NCBI RefSeq assembly: GCF_007421815.1
Contig: NZ_VLNT01000013.1
Coordinates: 1-64,000 of the forward strand
DNA from: Aeromicrobium piscarium
GTDB lineage: Bacteria; Actinomycetota; Actinomycetes; Propionibacteriales; Nocardioidaceae
Reading direction: 5' to 3'
DNA length: 64,000 nt
In this document: positions 16,953-25,820 of the stretch, in pieces
How the letters are laid out: each line of letters starts with the position of its first letter
Position numbering within the stretch: the stretch's first letter is position 1
Notes under the pieces: model-generated
The model's database searches: none
Seen by the model: only the letters and a program-made list of their open reading frames with translations
Told to the model about the DNA's origin: nothing
Position numbers and translations under genes: made by a program

Positions 16953-17408
16953 TTACTCCAGCTCGTTGCCGGCCGGTCCCTCGGAGATGGCGATCCGCGT
17001 CGGCTCGGTGCCGGCGTAGACATTCGCCACGCGGATGCTCAGCACGCCCTTGTCGTACGAGGCGCTGACCGCGTCCGCTCCGACGTGCGAGGGGAGGGTG
17101 AAGGTCCGCTCGAACTGGCCGTAACGGATCTCGCGGATGCTGCGGCCCTCGGTCTGCTCGTCACGCTCGTCGCGACGCTCGCCGCGCACGACCAGGCGGT
17201 TCTGCACGACCTCGACGGTGACGTCGCTGGCGACATCGATGCCCGGGACCTCCAGACGTACGACGACGTCATCGCCGTCACGATGCGACTCGGCGGCCGG
17301 CATGAAGTCCGTGCGGACCGACTCCGGCCACGCGGATGGCCCGAAGGCCGAGCGCATCAGGTTGTCGAAGGGGTCACGGCGGGTGAACAGGGAAAGAGTG
17401 GTCGACAT
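16953..17408 (-). CDS. hsp20: Hsp20/alpha-crystallin small heat-shock protein
   Basis: This 151-residue protein carries the alpha-crystallin domain at about residues 40-135. It contains VVRLEVPGIDVASDVTVEV and the conserved ASYDKGVLSIRV (A-x-x-x-n-GvL) motif. It is a holdase that binds unfolding proteins as an oligomer, in the style of mycobacterial Hsp18. AGGAGG lies before the ATG. The promoter region contains a near-perfect HspR-binding HAIR site (17451-17471), so heat-shock derepression is expected. Confidence 0.94.
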   Translation of the reverse strand: MSTTLSLFTRRDPFDNLMRSAFGPSAWPESVRTDFMPAAESHRDGDDVVVRLEVPGIDVASDVTVEVVQNRLVVRGERRDERDEQTEGRSIREIRYGQFERTFTLPSHVGADAVSASYDKGVLSIRVANVYAGTEPTRIAISEGPAGNELE

Positions 17409-17450
17409 GATGTCCTCCTTCGTCAGGTCCGGTCCCCATGACCGGTATGC

Positions 17451-17471
17451 CTTGAGTGTAGGAGACTCAAC
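17451..17471. promoter_or_regulatory. HAIR element (HspR operator) of hsp20
   Basis: CTTGAGT-N7-ACTCAAC matches 13 of 14 fixed positions of the HAIR consensus CTTGAGT-N7-ACTCAAG. It lies 43 bp upstream of the hsp20 ATG. A partial second site (TTGATTCAAG, 17475-17484) follows, on the side of the mug gene. Confidence 0.88.
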
Positions 17472-17492
17472 TTTCTTGATTCAAGTCGTTCG

Positions 17493-18059
17493 CTAGGAGC
17501 GAAAAGCCTGCAAGCGCAGCCCTGCCGCGGCGGCGATCTGTCCGTAGTCGGCGGCGAGGCTCTCGCGGGTGGCGTGCGCGTTGAGTCCACTCGGGTTCGG
17601 TGCGATCCACAGCTGGGCCTTCACGAGATCCGCCGGCTGGCGACCTGCCTGTGCCCGGAGCTCGCCGAAGGCCTGCCGATAGGCGGTCACGCCGAGCACA
17701 GCGACGACGCGTGGCTCGCGGTCGGCCACCAGCGCCTCGAGACGGGTGCGCCCGGCGCGCAGCTCCTCCGCGGTGAGGTCATCGGCCCGCGCCGAGGCGC
17801 GAGCCACGAGATTGGTGATCCCCACGCCTCGTGCGCTCAACCGCGCCGACGCCTCCGCCGGATCGATGGAGTCGACGAGGCCCGCATCGCGCAGTGCGGG
17901 ATAGAAGCGATTGCCACGCCGCGCGAAGTGCAGGCCGGTGGCCGCGCTCACCAGCCCGGGGTTGATGCCCACGAACAGCAGCCGCAGGTCATCGGGCATG
18001 ACATCGGGGATGGTCCGGCCGGCGAAGGACGCCAGCTCGGCTCGCGTCCACGAGGTCAC
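17493..18059 (-). CDS. mug: Mismatch-specific uracil/thymine DNA glycosylase (Mug family)
   Basis: This 188-residue protein has a GTG start. The catalytic-site GINPG motif (about residues 31-35) and C-terminal NPSGLNAH match the Mug/TDG branch of uracil-DNA glycosylases. The enzyme removes U or T mispaired with G. The GTG overlaps the msrA stop codon by 4 bp (GTGA), so msrA-mug form an operon combining protein and DNA damage repair. Confidence 0.92.
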   Translation of the reverse strand: MTSWTRAELASFAGRTIPDVMPDDLRLLFVGINPGLVSAATGLHFARRGNRFYPALRDAGLVDSIDPAEASARLSARGVGITNLVARASARADDLTAEELRAGRTRLEALVADREPRVVAVLGVTAYRQAFGELRAQAGRQPADLVKAQLWIAPNPSGLNAHATRESLAADYGQIAAAAGLRLQAFRS

Positions 18060-18691
18060 GCGTACTGCACGCCCGTCGCGTGCAGCGGGCAGTAGCCGAA
18101 GGGGTTCCTCACCAGATACTGCTGATGCCCCTCTTCGGCGTAGAAGTACTCGTCCAGGGGTTTGATCTGCGTGGTGATCTCGCCGTAGCCGTGCGCGGTC
18201 ATCTGACGCTGGTAGGCGTCCTTCGAGGCCTCGGCCTCGCGCTGCTGCTCCGGCGTGGTGGTCAGGATGATCGACCGGTACTGGCTGCCGCGGTCATTGC
18301 CCTGGCGCATGCCCTGTGTGGGGTCGTGGTTCTCCCAGAACACCTTCAACAGGTCCGCGTAGCTCGTGACCGAGGGATCGAACACCACGCGCACGACCTC
18401 GGCGTGGCCGGTCTGACCCGTGCAGACCTCCTCGTAGGTGGGATGCGGCGTGATGCCCCCGGCGTAGCCGACCGAGGTCGACCAGACCCCCGGCTGCTCC
18501 CAGAAGGTCTTCTCCTCGCCCCAGAAGCACCCCAGGCCGAACACGGCGATCTCGAAGCCCTCCGGGCCATCGGTCTCGATCGGGTTCCCGGTCACCAGGT
18601 GGCGATCGCCGACGGAGAAGGGGCGCTCGGAGCGTCCCGGCAGGGCGCTCTCGGCCGTGGGCAGCGTGGACTTGTCGCGACCGAAGATCAT
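18056..18691 (-). CDS. msrA: Peptide methionine sulfoxide reductase A
   Basis: This 211-residue protein uses the ATG at 18691 ([20 protein letters not shown]); the longer upstream reading is Arg/Pro-rich and unlike the family. The catalytic motif [11 protein letters not shown] is at about residues 53-63. [20 protein letters not shown] and GSQYRS follow, and the C-terminus has [11 protein letters not shown] with a second Cys. It reduces the S-sulfoxide of methionine. It is first in the operon with mug. Confidence 0.95.
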   Translation of the reverse strand: MIFGRDKSTLPTAESALPGRSERPFSVGDRHLVTGNPIETDGPEGFEIAVFGLGCFWGEEKTFWEQPGVWSTSVGYAGGITPHPTYEEVCTGQTGHAEVVRVVFDPSVTSYADLLKVFWENHDPTQGMRQGNDRGSQYRSIILTTTPEQQREAEASKDAYQRQMTAHGYGEITTQIKPLDEYFYAEEGHQQYLVRNPFGYCPLHATGVQYA

Positions 18692-18820
18692 GGGCGGTCC
18701 TCTCCTCGGGAGTCGAAGGTTTCCCAGCAGGTCGAGTCTACGCGCGCGGGCCACCGGTCGAGGCCGGGCGAGGACCGGGGCCGAAGGCGAGTGGGGATCG
18801 CTGAGGTCTGGGACACTGTC

Positions 18821-19169
18821 GTGATGATGACCCAGGTGCTCATCCTCGTCGACGTCGACGGGCGCGGCGGTGGGACGACGGCGCACACGAACTGTTCGGC
18901 TATGCCGCCGGGCAGGTGCTCGGCCAGCGCGTCGATTTTCTGATTCCGGCGCATCTGCGTGGGGCGCATTGGCAGCGATTCACGCGCACTATGTCCCAGC
19001 CTGAGGTCAAGGACATGCGGGCCGATATGCCCGTGCTGTGCGCCGACGGTCGGATCCGTTCGTTCGCCGGCCGGTTGCTGGCGCTGAGCGACGGGTTGAA
19101 CCAGGCGGTAGGCGCGCCGTCGCGATCTTCACCGATGCCGGGAGTGTGGGCTTCGATCCGTTCGGGTGA
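18821..19169 (+). pseudogene. PAS-domain sensor remnant with two frameshifts
   Basis: Three reading frames together give one PAS domain. They are [11 protein letters not shown] in the frame of a GTG at 18821, then [20 protein letters not shown] through ALSDGLNQAVG in a second frame from about 18871, then VAIFTDAGSVGFDPFG ending at the TGA 19167-19169. The breaks lie near 18865 and 19111. The middle part ([18 protein letters not shown] and ADMPVLCADGRIRSFAGRLL) resembles PAS domains of actinobacterial redox or regulatory proteins. No output domain follows. It is best read as a decayed gene. Sequencing error is an alternative, but two shifts make that less likely. Confidence 0.72.
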
Positions 19170-19179
19170 CGGGGTGAGG

Positions 19180-19677
19180 TCATGCGTCGATGTCGCGCAT
19201 CCGTGCGTGCAGGCCTCGGATCTCTGCTGCCAGCTCCGGCACGGGCCCGCGGGTCGGGATCCGCGGGGCCACCTGGGTGATCGGCAGTGGTGCCACCGGT
19301 CCGGCGGGAATGCCCCAGGCCCGGTGCCATTCGGTCAACTGAGCGCTGCTGGTGGCGAAGACGATGGTGCCCAATCCGACCCAGGCGTGCGCCGCGCTGC
19401 ACATGGGACAGTGCTCACCCGAGGTGTAGACGGTACTGCCGGCGCGCTGCTGCGATGTGAGATGCGCCGCACCCCATCGCGCGATCTCGAACTCGGGATG
19501 GCGGGTGTGGTCGCCGCCCTTGACGCGATTGCGATCCTCGAAGACCACTGTGCCGTCCGGGTCGACGAGCACGGAGCCGAAGGGCTCGTCTCCGTCCTCG
19601 AGCGCCTCGCTCGCGAGCTCGACGCAACGCCGCAGATGGACAAGATCGGTCTCGGTGATCGCCGCGCCGTCAGCCAT
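19180..19677 (-). CDS. Nucleoside/guanine deaminase-like zinc enzyme (CDA superfamily)
   Basis: This 165-residue protein has zinc motifs HPEFE (about residues 60-64, His ligand and catalytic Glu) and CPMC (about 89-92, two Cys ligands), in the order of the cytidine-deaminase fold. DEPFGSVLVDPDGTVV is typical of the guanine deaminase/TadA-like branch that acts on free bases or nucleosides. The C-terminal tail is longer than in TadA and lacks the tRNA-enzyme signature, so a free-nucleobase substrate is preferred. It converges on the PAS pseudogene. Confidence 0.88.
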   Translation of the reverse strand: MADGAAITETDLVHLRRCVELASEALEDGDEPFGSVLVDPDGTVVFEDRNRVKGGDHTRHPEFEIARWGAAHLTSQQRAGSTVYTSGEHCPMCSAAHAWVGLGTIVFATSSAQLTEWHRAWGIPAGPVAPLPITQVAPRIPTRGPVPELAAEIRGLHARMRDIDA

Positions 19678-19726
19678 GGCTCCACGGTACTCAGCGGCGT
19701 CCGGTTTTCGCCGTAGGCTCAGACAT

Positions 19727-20842
19727 GTGAGCGCCGAAGATGCACCGGCCGGTGGCCGACGTTACGAAGTGCCCCTCGGGGTCGAGATCGCTACCGCGTG
19801 GTCGTGGCGGCTCATCGTCATCGGTGCCGGGGTCCTCGCCCTCGCCTGGGTGATGGGATTCTTCTCCGAGGTCACCATCCCCATCGCGGTGGGCCTGTTG
19901 CTGACCGCGCTGTCGATCGGCACGGTGGACGCTCTGACGCGGCGCAAGGTGCCGCGGATCCTCGCGACCTTCATCGTCGTGATCGGGATGATGCTCGCCC
20001 TCAGCGGACTGGTCACGCTCGTGGGGACGCAACTGTCGTCGCAGTTCAATGAGATGCGCGACTCCGTGGTCGAGGGGATCTCCCAGGTGCAGGACTGGGC
20101 CAAGAACGGGCCGCTGAACCTCAGCGACGCCCAGCTCTCGCAGTGGATCGAGCGGCTGCAGTCGGCCATCGCCTCCAGCGATTCGTCGGTCATCAATCAG
20201 GCGACCGAGGTCGGCACGCGGGTGACGCACTTCGTCGCGGGCTTCTTCATCGCGATCTTCGCGGCGTTCTTCTTCCTCTACGACGGCGCCAGGATCTGGA
20301 ACTGGGTCGTGCAGTTCTTCCCGCGTGCCTCGCGCAGCAAGGTCCGGTCGTCCGGCCGCGCCGCGTGGGGGTCGCTCACCGCGTTCGTCCGCGCGACGGT
20401 TCTCGTCGCCCTGGCCGACGCGATCGGCATCGCGCTGGTGGCGGTCGTGCTCCAGGTGCCGCTGGCCCTCGCGATCGGTGTCCTGGTCTTCCTCGGTGCC
20501 TTCGTGCCGATCGTCGGCGCCCTCGTCTCGGGCCTCGTCGCCGTCTTGGTCGCACTGGTGGCCCACGGGCCGGTGACCGCACTGCTGATGCTGGGCGGGG
20601 TCATCGCCGTCCAGCAGATCGAGTCGCACGTCCTGCAGCCCTTCCTCATGGGCCACATCGTGGCGATCCATCCGCTGGCGATCATCCTCGTCATCGCCAG
20701 CGGGATCGTGGTCGCGGGCATCGTCGGCGCGCTCCTCGCCGTTCCGTTCGCCGCCTGCGCGAACAGCGTCGTCAGACACCTGGCCGAGGGTGAGCCACCC
20801 ACCACGGACGGCCTCCTCGGCGACGAAGCGCAACCCACCTGA
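19727..20842 (+). CDS. AI-2E/PerM-family permease
   Basis: This 371-residue protein starts at GTG 19727, in frame to the stop; the ATG two bases earlier is out of frame. It has about eight predicted helices with the family pattern: two helices, a large extracytoplasmic loop (LSSQFNEMRDSVVEG), then IFAAFFFLYDG and the C-terminal IPIVGA-like FVPIVGALVSG, and QQIESHVLQPFLMG. That last motif is diagnostic for AI-2E/PerM proteins. Members move autoinducer-2 or ions, and the substrate here is unknown. A strong hairpin follows. Confidence 0.92.
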   Translation: MSAEDAPAGGRRYEVPLGVEIATAWSWRLIVIGAGVLALAWVMGFFSEVTIPIAVGLLLTALSIGTVDALTRRKVPRILATFIVVIGMMLALSGLVTLVGTQLSSQFNEMRDSVVEGISQVQDWAKNGPLNLSDAQLSQWIERLQSAIASSDSSVINQATEVGTRVTHFVAGFFIAIFAAFFFLYDGARIWNWVVQFFPRASRSKVRSSGRAAWGSLTAFVRATVLVALADAIGIALVAVVLQVPLALAIGVLVFLGAFVPIVGALVSGLVAVLVALVAHGPVTALLMLGGVIAVQQIESHVLQPFLMGHIVAIHPLAIILVIASGIVVAGIVGALLAVPFAACANSVVRHLAEGEPPTTDGLLGDEAQPT

Positions 20843-20859
20843 GAGCGAAGCTCGTCATG

Positions 20860-20894
20860 TCATCCGGGCTTCAGCAGGGCTGAAGCCCGGATGA
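20860..20894. terminator. Terminator after the AI-2E permease
   Basis: A 16-bp perfect stem (TCATCCGGGCTTCAGC and complement) with a 3-base loop starts 18 bp after the stop. It isolates the permease gene from the ABC operon downstream. Confidence 0.85.
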
Positions 20895-20991
20895 AGCGAT
20901 CCTGAGAGTTTCTGGTAATGTCGATCGTCGGTTGACTTTTCGTCGACCGCCAGAGCAAGAAAACGGCAGAGGCCTGTGCGAGACCGGGGGG

Positions 20992-22266
20992 ATGAACCGC
21001 GGGCCGGAAGATGAGGCATCTGACGTGGCATTGATCGAAGCAGAGCACCTCTACAAGGTGTTCGGCCGTGGCGCCAAGCGCGCGGTCGGACGACTCCAAG
21101 CGGGAGAGTCTCGCGACGACCTACGAGCCGATGGCATCACCGCAGCCGTCATCGACGCGAGCTTCCGGGTCGAGCGTGGCGAGATCTTCGTGGCCATGGG
21201 CTTGTCCGGCTCGGGCAAGTCGACGCTGATCCGCATGATCAACGGTCTCCTCACCCCGACCGACGGCACCGTGCTGATCGACGGCGAGGACATCAACGCG
21301 CTCGACTCGCAGGGCCTGCGTCGCGTCCGGCGCGAGAAGGTCAGCATGGTCTTCCAGCACTTCGCCCTGCTGCCGCACCGTACCGTCGGCGAGAACGCCG
21401 CGTACGGACTCAAGCTGCGTGGCATGAACCGCGCGGAGCGTGAGCGGCGCGCCGACGAAGCGCTGGGCATGGTGGGCCTCGGGGGCTGGGGCGGATCGAT
21501 GCCCGATGAGCTCTCCGGCGGCATGCGTCAGCGCGTGGGTCTCGCTCGCGCTCTGGCGGCCGGTACCGAGATCCTGCTGATGGACGAGGCGTTCAGCGCC
21601 CTCGACCCGCTCATCCGTCGTGAGATGCAGGACCAGCTCCTGGAGCTGCAGTCCGATCTCGATAAGACCATCGTCTTCATCACCCACGACCTCAACGAGT
21701 CCATGCGCCTGGGCGATCGCATCGCCATGCTGCGCGATGGCCGCGTCGAGCAGGTCGGATCGTCCGAGGAGATCCTCAACAACCCGGCCAACGACTACGT
21801 CGCGCAGTTCATCCAGGACGTCGACCGCACCCGCGTGCTGACCGCGTCCTCGGTGATGGAGCGTCCCGTGGCGGTGCTCGGCCTCGAGCAGGGGCCTCGC
21901 ACGGCACACAAGCTCATGCGCGAGCACCAGATCTCGTCGCTCATGGTGGTCGACCGGCAGCGCAACCTGAAGGGCGCGGTGCTGGAGAAGGACGTCGCCG
22001 CCGCGGTGGAGCGGGGCCAGGACACGCTCGACGGCCTGGTGTTCGCGGCCGTCACCGTCACGCCCGAGGTAGCGGTGGCCGACCTGTTCGGCGCATCGGC
22101 CGAGAGCCCGGCGCCGCTCGCGGTCGTCGAGGGTGAGCGACTCGTCGGTGTCATCCCCCGCGTCACACTGCTCAGCGCCCTGGGCGCCGTGGGCGGTCAC
22201 GACGACGGCGCGCAGGGCACCAACGGAATCGGCTCCACCGCACACCTCGAGGGGGCGAGCTCATGA
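20992..22266 (+). CDS. proV: Glycine betaine/proline-type ABC transporter ATP-binding protein with CBS domains
   Basis: This 424-residue protein uses ATG 20992, after GGGGGG. The long N-terminal helix region of ProV/OpuAA (GRGAKRAVGRLQAGESRDDL) precedes Walker A GLSGSGKST, the Q-loop MVFQHFALLPHRT, signature LSGGMRQRVGLARAL, Walker B ILLMDEAFSALDP and the switch His in ITHDLNES. Two C-terminal CBS domains (about residues 285-400), as in the osmosensing OpuA ATPase, may sense ionic strength. It overlaps the permease gene by 4 bp. The transporter probably imports glycine betaine, proline or a related compatible solute. Confidence 0.94.
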   Translation: MNRGPEDEASDVALIEAEHLYKVFGRGAKRAVGRLQAGESRDDLRADGITAAVIDASFRVERGEIFVAMGLSGSGKSTLIRMINGLLTPTDGTVLIDGEDINALDSQGLRRVRREKVSMVFQHFALLPHRTVGENAAYGLKLRGMNRAERERRADEALGMVGLGGWGGSMPDELSGGMRQRVGLARALAAGTEILLMDEAFSALDPLIRREMQDQLLELQSDLDKTIVFITHDLNESMRLGDRIAMLRDGRVEQVGSSEEILNNPANDYVAQFIQDVDRTRVLTASSVMERPVAVLGLEQGPRTAHKLMREHQISSLMVVDRQRNLKGAVLEKDVAAAVERGQDTLDGLVFAAVTVTPEVAVADLFGASAESPAPLAVVEGERLVGVIPRVTLLSALGAVGGHDDGAQGTNGIGSTAHLEGASS

Positions 22267-23231
22267 GCGCACTGCGCAGTATGGAGACCGTGGAGTGGGG
22301 GATTCCCCGCATCCCGCTCGGCGATGTGATCGAAGACGCCATCAACTGGGTCAAGAGCACCTTCCGCTGGTTCTTCAATTTCATCGCCGATGTGATCGAG
22401 GCGGCCGTCAACGGGCTGACCGATCTTCTGCAGTGGCCGCCGGTCCTCGTGACGGTCGTGATCCTGGCGGCGATCGCCTGGCTGGTGCGCGACTGGAAGC
22501 TGGCGCTCGGCTCCGTCGTGGGCCTGCTGTTCATCGTCAGCGTCGACCAGTGGGACAACGCGATGGCCACCCTCTCGCTGGTGCTCGTCGCCGCGCTGGT
22601 GGCGCTGGTCATCGGCATCCCGCTGGGCATCTTGTCGGCGCGCTCCGAAGCCGTCAGCCGGGTCGTCCGGCCGGTGCTCGACCTGATGCAGACCATGCCG
22701 GCCTTCGTCTGGCTCATCCCCACGGTGATGCTGTTCGGTCTCGGCGTTCCCGCCGGCACCGTGGCGACGATCGTCTTCGCGCTGCCGCCGGGCGTGCGCC
22801 TCACCGAACTGGGTATCCGCCAGGTCGACTCCGAGGTCGTCGAGGCCGGACAGGCCTTCGGCGGCACACCACGGCAGATCCTGGGCGGCATCCAGATGCC
22901 GTTGGCGATGCCCACCATCATGGCCGGCGTCAACCAGGTGATCATGCTGGCGCTGTCCATGGCCGTCATCGCCGGCATGGTCGGCGGTGCGGGTCTCGGT
23001 GGTGCCGTCATCACCGCGATCCAGCGGTTCAACGTCGGCCTCGGCTTCGAAGCGGGCCTCTCGGTGGTCGTGCTGGCGATCCTGCTGGACCGCATCACCG
23101 CGGCCGCGGGTGCCGGTGGCCTGGGCCGCTTCAAGGGCCGCCGCCGCGCACGCGAGGACAAGGACGCCCGGCAGCAGTCGGCGGAGGCCGGTGACAAGCC
23201 GGTCGGCGTGCACATCGCGAATGGTCCCTGA
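22263..23231 (+). CDS. proW: Glycine betaine/proline-type ABC transporter permease
   Basis: This 322-residue inner-membrane protein has a long N-terminal amphipathic region and two early helices, then the BPD_transp_1 domain. The ABC-contacting EAA loop is VEAGQAFGGTPRQILGGIQM at about residues 194-213. LDLMQTMPAFVWLIP is the family signature of ProW/OpuAB. The start overlaps proV (ATGA), so they are coupled. The basic C-terminal tail is cytoplasmic. Confidence 0.94.
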   Translation: MSALRSMETVEWGIPRIPLGDVIEDAINWVKSTFRWFFNFIADVIEAAVNGLTDLLQWPPVLVTVVILAAIAWLVRDWKLALGSVVGLLFIVSVDQWDNAMATLSLVLVAALVALVIGIPLGILSARSEAVSRVVRPVLDLMQTMPAFVWLIPTVMLFGLGVPAGTVATIVFALPPGVRLTELGIRQVDSEVVEAGQAFGGTPRQILGGIQMPLAMPTIMAGVNQVIMLALSMAVIAGMVGGAGLGGAVITAIQRFNVGLGFEAGLSVVVLAILLDRITAAAGAGGLGRFKGRRRAREDKDARQQSAEAGDKPVGVHIANGP

Positions 23232-23290
23232 TCCACCCGACCCCTCGAAACACACCAGACGTACGTAGTAACGATGAGGAGAGAAACTGT

Positions 23291-24199
23291 ATGAAGCGTA
23301 AGGGATTCCTGAAGGGCCTCGGCGTCGCCGCCAGCGTCCTCGCACTGACCGCGACCGCGGCCTGCGGTTCGGACGACAACGGCGGTTCGGATGACAATGC
23401 CGACGGCGGCGGAACCATCACGCTGGGCATCATCCCCTCCTGGACCGATGGCCTGAGCGTCGGGTACCTGTGGAAGAACGTGCTGGAGCAGGAGGGCTAC
23501 GACGTCGAGATCGAGGAGGTCGCCGACGCCGGTCTGCTGTACCAGGGCCTCGCCGACGGTTCCATCGACGTCTACCCGTCCGCCTGGCCCGAGGTCACGC
23601 ATGCGGCCTACATGGAGCAGCACGGCGATGCGCTCGAGGATCTGGGCGCGTACTACGAGGGCGCGGTGCTGACCATGGCCGTCCCGGAGTACACCGATAT
23701 CGACTCGATCGCCGATCTCAAGGACAATGCCGACCAGTTCGGCGGCGAGATCGTCGGGATCGAGGCGGGCGCCGGTCTGACCGACGCCACGAAGAACAGC
23801 GTGATGCCGGCCTACGAGCTCGACGACGACTACACGCTGGTCGAGTCCTCGACCACCGCGATGCTGGCCGCGCTGTCGGACGCCATCGACAACGAAGAGG
23901 ACATCGTCGTCACGCTGTGGCGTCCGTTCTGGGCCAACTCGGAGTTCCCGGTCAAGGACCTGGAGGACCCCGAGGGCGCCTTCGGTGACCCCGAGACGCT
24001 GAACGCGATCGCCAACGCGGACTTCTCCGATGAGTTCCCCGATGTCGCGGAGATGATGGGCAACTTCAAGCTCAGCGATGACGAGTACGGAGGCCTCGAG
24101 GACATCGTCGTGAACGAGTACGGCGAGGGCAATGAGGAAGAGGCCATCGAGGCCTGGCTCGAGGACAACCCGGACTTCATCGACAGCCTCAAGGGCTGA
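23291..24199 (+). CDS. proX: Glycine betaine/proline-type substrate-binding lipoprotein
   Basis: This 302-residue protein has a lipoprotein signal with a lipobox-like TATAAC, Cys near residue 26, followed by an acidic linker. The OpuAC domain follows (ITLGIIPSWTDGLSVGYLWKN, then YQGLADGSIDVYPSAWPEV). Trp residues in the PSW, SAW and LWRPFW segments could form the aromatic cage that holds quaternary ammonium groups. GAGGAGAG lies before the ATG. It is third in the proVWX-like operon. It contains more acidic residues than its neighbours, as is usual for exposed binding proteins. Confidence 0.94.
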   Translation: MKRKGFLKGLGVAASVLALTATAACGSDDNGGSDDNADGGGTITLGIIPSWTDGLSVGYLWKNVLEQEGYDVEIEEVADAGLLYQGLADGSIDVYPSAWPEVTHAAYMEQHGDALEDLGAYYEGAVLTMAVPEYTDIDSIADLKDNADQFGGEIVGIEAGAGLTDATKNSVMPAYELDDDYTLVESSTTAMLAALSDAIDNEEDIVVTLWRPFWANSEFPVKDLEDPEGAFGDPETLNAIANADFSDEFPDVAEMMGNFKLSDDEYGGLEDIVVNEYGEGNEEEAIEAWLEDNPDFIDSLKG

Positions 24200-24215
24200 G
24201 TCCGACCCACGACCG

Positions 24216-24257
24216 ACGCCCGGTCGTCACCCGTCTCGGCGGGTGACGGCCGGGCGT
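24216..24257 (+). terminator. Terminator of the ABC operon
   Basis: An 18-bp stem (ACGCCCGGTCGTCACCCG with its complement, one T-G pair) and 6-base loop begin 17 bp after the proX stop and are followed by TCGTC. Confidence 0.82.
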
Positions 24258-24313
24258 TCGTCATCGATGGGCACCACTCAGGAATCGCTGATCGCCGATG
24301 CGTGAGCAGCAGC

Positions 24314-24422
24314 GGTGACTTACGCACGTCTCACCCACGCGGGTGGTGACTTACGCACGTCTCACCGGTCGTGAGAGGTGCCTATCTCACCGCCCGTCGG
24401 GCCGTGACGGGCGTAAGTCACC
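24314..24422. repeat. Family B word array, locus B1 (4 words, 109 bp)
   Basis: Identical forward words GGTGACTTACGCACGTC start at 24314 and 24345. A degenerate inverted word lies at 24375-24391, and inverted GACGGGCGTAAGTCACC at 24406-24422. Starts are 31, 30 and 31 bp apart. With the terminator at 24216 it accounts for most of the 314-bp gap between proX and ilvA; the rest holds only the ilvA leader. Confidence 0.87.
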
Positions 24423-24513
24423 GCTGGTTCGTGGGAGGCTGCCTGCGTCGTCGCCCGGAGTCGGGGTCGCGCCCCGATGCATCGAAGGAGCGGCGCTTCC
24501 CTAAGGTGGATGC

Positions 24514-25704
24514 GTGAATCTCGACGATGTGCGTGCTGCCCGCGACCTGCTTTCCGGCGTCACCGAGGTCACTCCGCTCGCGCATTCGCGTTGGCTCGCC
24601 GAGATCGCCGGCGCACCGATCCATCTCAAGTGCGAGAACCTGCAACGGGCGGGCTCGTTCAAGGTTCGCGGCGCGTACGTCCGCATCGCACGGTTGAGCG
24701 AGGCGGAACGAGCGCGCGGCGTGGTGGCGGCGAGCGCCGGGAACCACGCGCAGGGGGTGGCGTTGGCCGCGCGTCAGCTCGGGGCGGTAGCCACGATCTT
24801 CATGCCGGAGGGCGCCGCGCTGCCCAAGGTGCAGGCGACCCTCGGCTACGGCGCCGACGTGCGATTCGCCGGCCGCGATGTCACCGCCGCGCTGGAGGCT
24901 GCCGAGGCCTTCAGCGAGGAGACCGGTGCCATTTTCATCCACCCTTTCGACCATCGCGACATCCTCGCGGGGCAGGGCACGGTCGGTCTCGAGATCCTCG
25001 AGCAGCAGCCCGATGTGCGCACGATCCTGGTGCCGCTCGGCGGCGGAGGACTGGCCGCGGGTATCGCCCTGCTGCGATCTGAACGACCGGATATCCGCGT
25101 CGTGGGGGTCCAGGCCGGGGCAGCCGCCGCCTGGCCGGGCTCGCTGGCGAGCGGTGAGCCGGTCCTCACCGATCTCGGCCCGACGATGGCCGACGGTATC
25201 GCCGTCGCCCGGCCGGGTCAGGTGCCCTTCGACGTGATCGACGAGTATGTCGACGAGGTCGTCACCGTCGGCGAGGACACTCTCAGCACCGCTCTGATCG
25301 GACTTCTCGAACGCGCCAAGCTGTTGGTCGAGCCGGCAGGTGCGGCAGGTGTCGCGGCGCTGCTGGAGCATCCCGATGCCTTCGAGGGCCCGGTCACGAC
25401 GGTCCTGTCCGGAGGCAATATCGACGCCCTGCTGCTGCTCGAGGTGATCCGTCACGGTCTGGCCTCGGCGGGGCGTTTCATGATGTTCCGGGTGCGGATC
25501 TCCGATCGTCCCGGCGAGCTCATGCGGTTGTTGACCGAGCTGGCCAAGAACGACGTGAATGTGCTCAATGTCAATCACGACCGGGCCTCCGAGGCCTTGG
25601 GCGTGCGTCAGGTCGAGGTCGCTCTGCAGGTCGCGACCCGCGGCCCCGAGCACCGCGAGAACCTGCGCTCCCGTCTCCTCGACCTCGGTTACGACCTCAT
25701 CTGA
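24514..25704 (+). CDS. ilvA: Threonine ammonia-lyase (threonine dehydratase)
   Basis: This 396-residue PLP enzyme starts at GTG. The Schiff-base Lys is in RAGSFKVRGAY (about residues 47-57), SAGNHAQGVA binds the substrate/PLP, and the phosphate-binding loop is PLGGGGLAAGIA. A C-terminal ACT-like domain begins near MMFRVRISDRPGELMRLL. This is the shorter IlvA/TdcB-like form with one ACT domain (TIGR01127 type). It converts threonine to 2-oxobutanoate, towards isoleucine or for catabolism. It stands alone, flanked by repeat arrays on both sides. Confidence 0.95.
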   Translation: MNLDDVRAARDLLSGVTEVTPLAHSRWLAEIAGAPIHLKCENLQRAGSFKVRGAYVRIARLSEAERARGVVAASAGNHAQGVALAARQLGAVATIFMPEGAALPKVQATLGYGADVRFAGRDVTAALEAAEAFSEETGAIFIHPFDHRDILAGQGTVGLEILEQQPDVRTILVPLGGGGLAAGIALLRSERPDIRVVGVQAGAAAAWPGSLASGEPVLTDLGPTMADGIAVARPGQVPFDVIDEYVDEVVTVGEDTLSTALIGLLERAKLLVEPAGAAGVAALLEHPDAFEGPVTTVLSGGNIDALLLLEVIRHGLASAGRFMMFRVRISDRPGELMRLLTELAKNDVNVLNVNHDRASEALGVRQVEVALQVATRGPEHRENLRSRLLDLGYDLI

Positions 25705-25730
25705 GCGGGGAGCCTTCTGCGCGCGGTGGC

Positions 25731-25808
25731 GGTAGGCCATCAACCTCTCGTCGCTGGTGACGATAGGGCATCAACGCCATCAGCGCCCGATGAGGTTGAT
25801 GTCGTACC
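25731..25808. repeat. Family A word array, locus A2 (3 words, 78 bp)
   Basis: Forward words lie at 25731-25747 (GGTAGGCCATCAACCTC) and 25762-25778. One inverted word lies at 25792-25808 (GAGGTTGATGTCGTACC). Starts are 31 and 30 bp apart. It fills the gap between the convergent ilvA and ASCH-like genes. Confidence 0.85.
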
Positions 25809-25820
25809 GCCCGAACCGCG

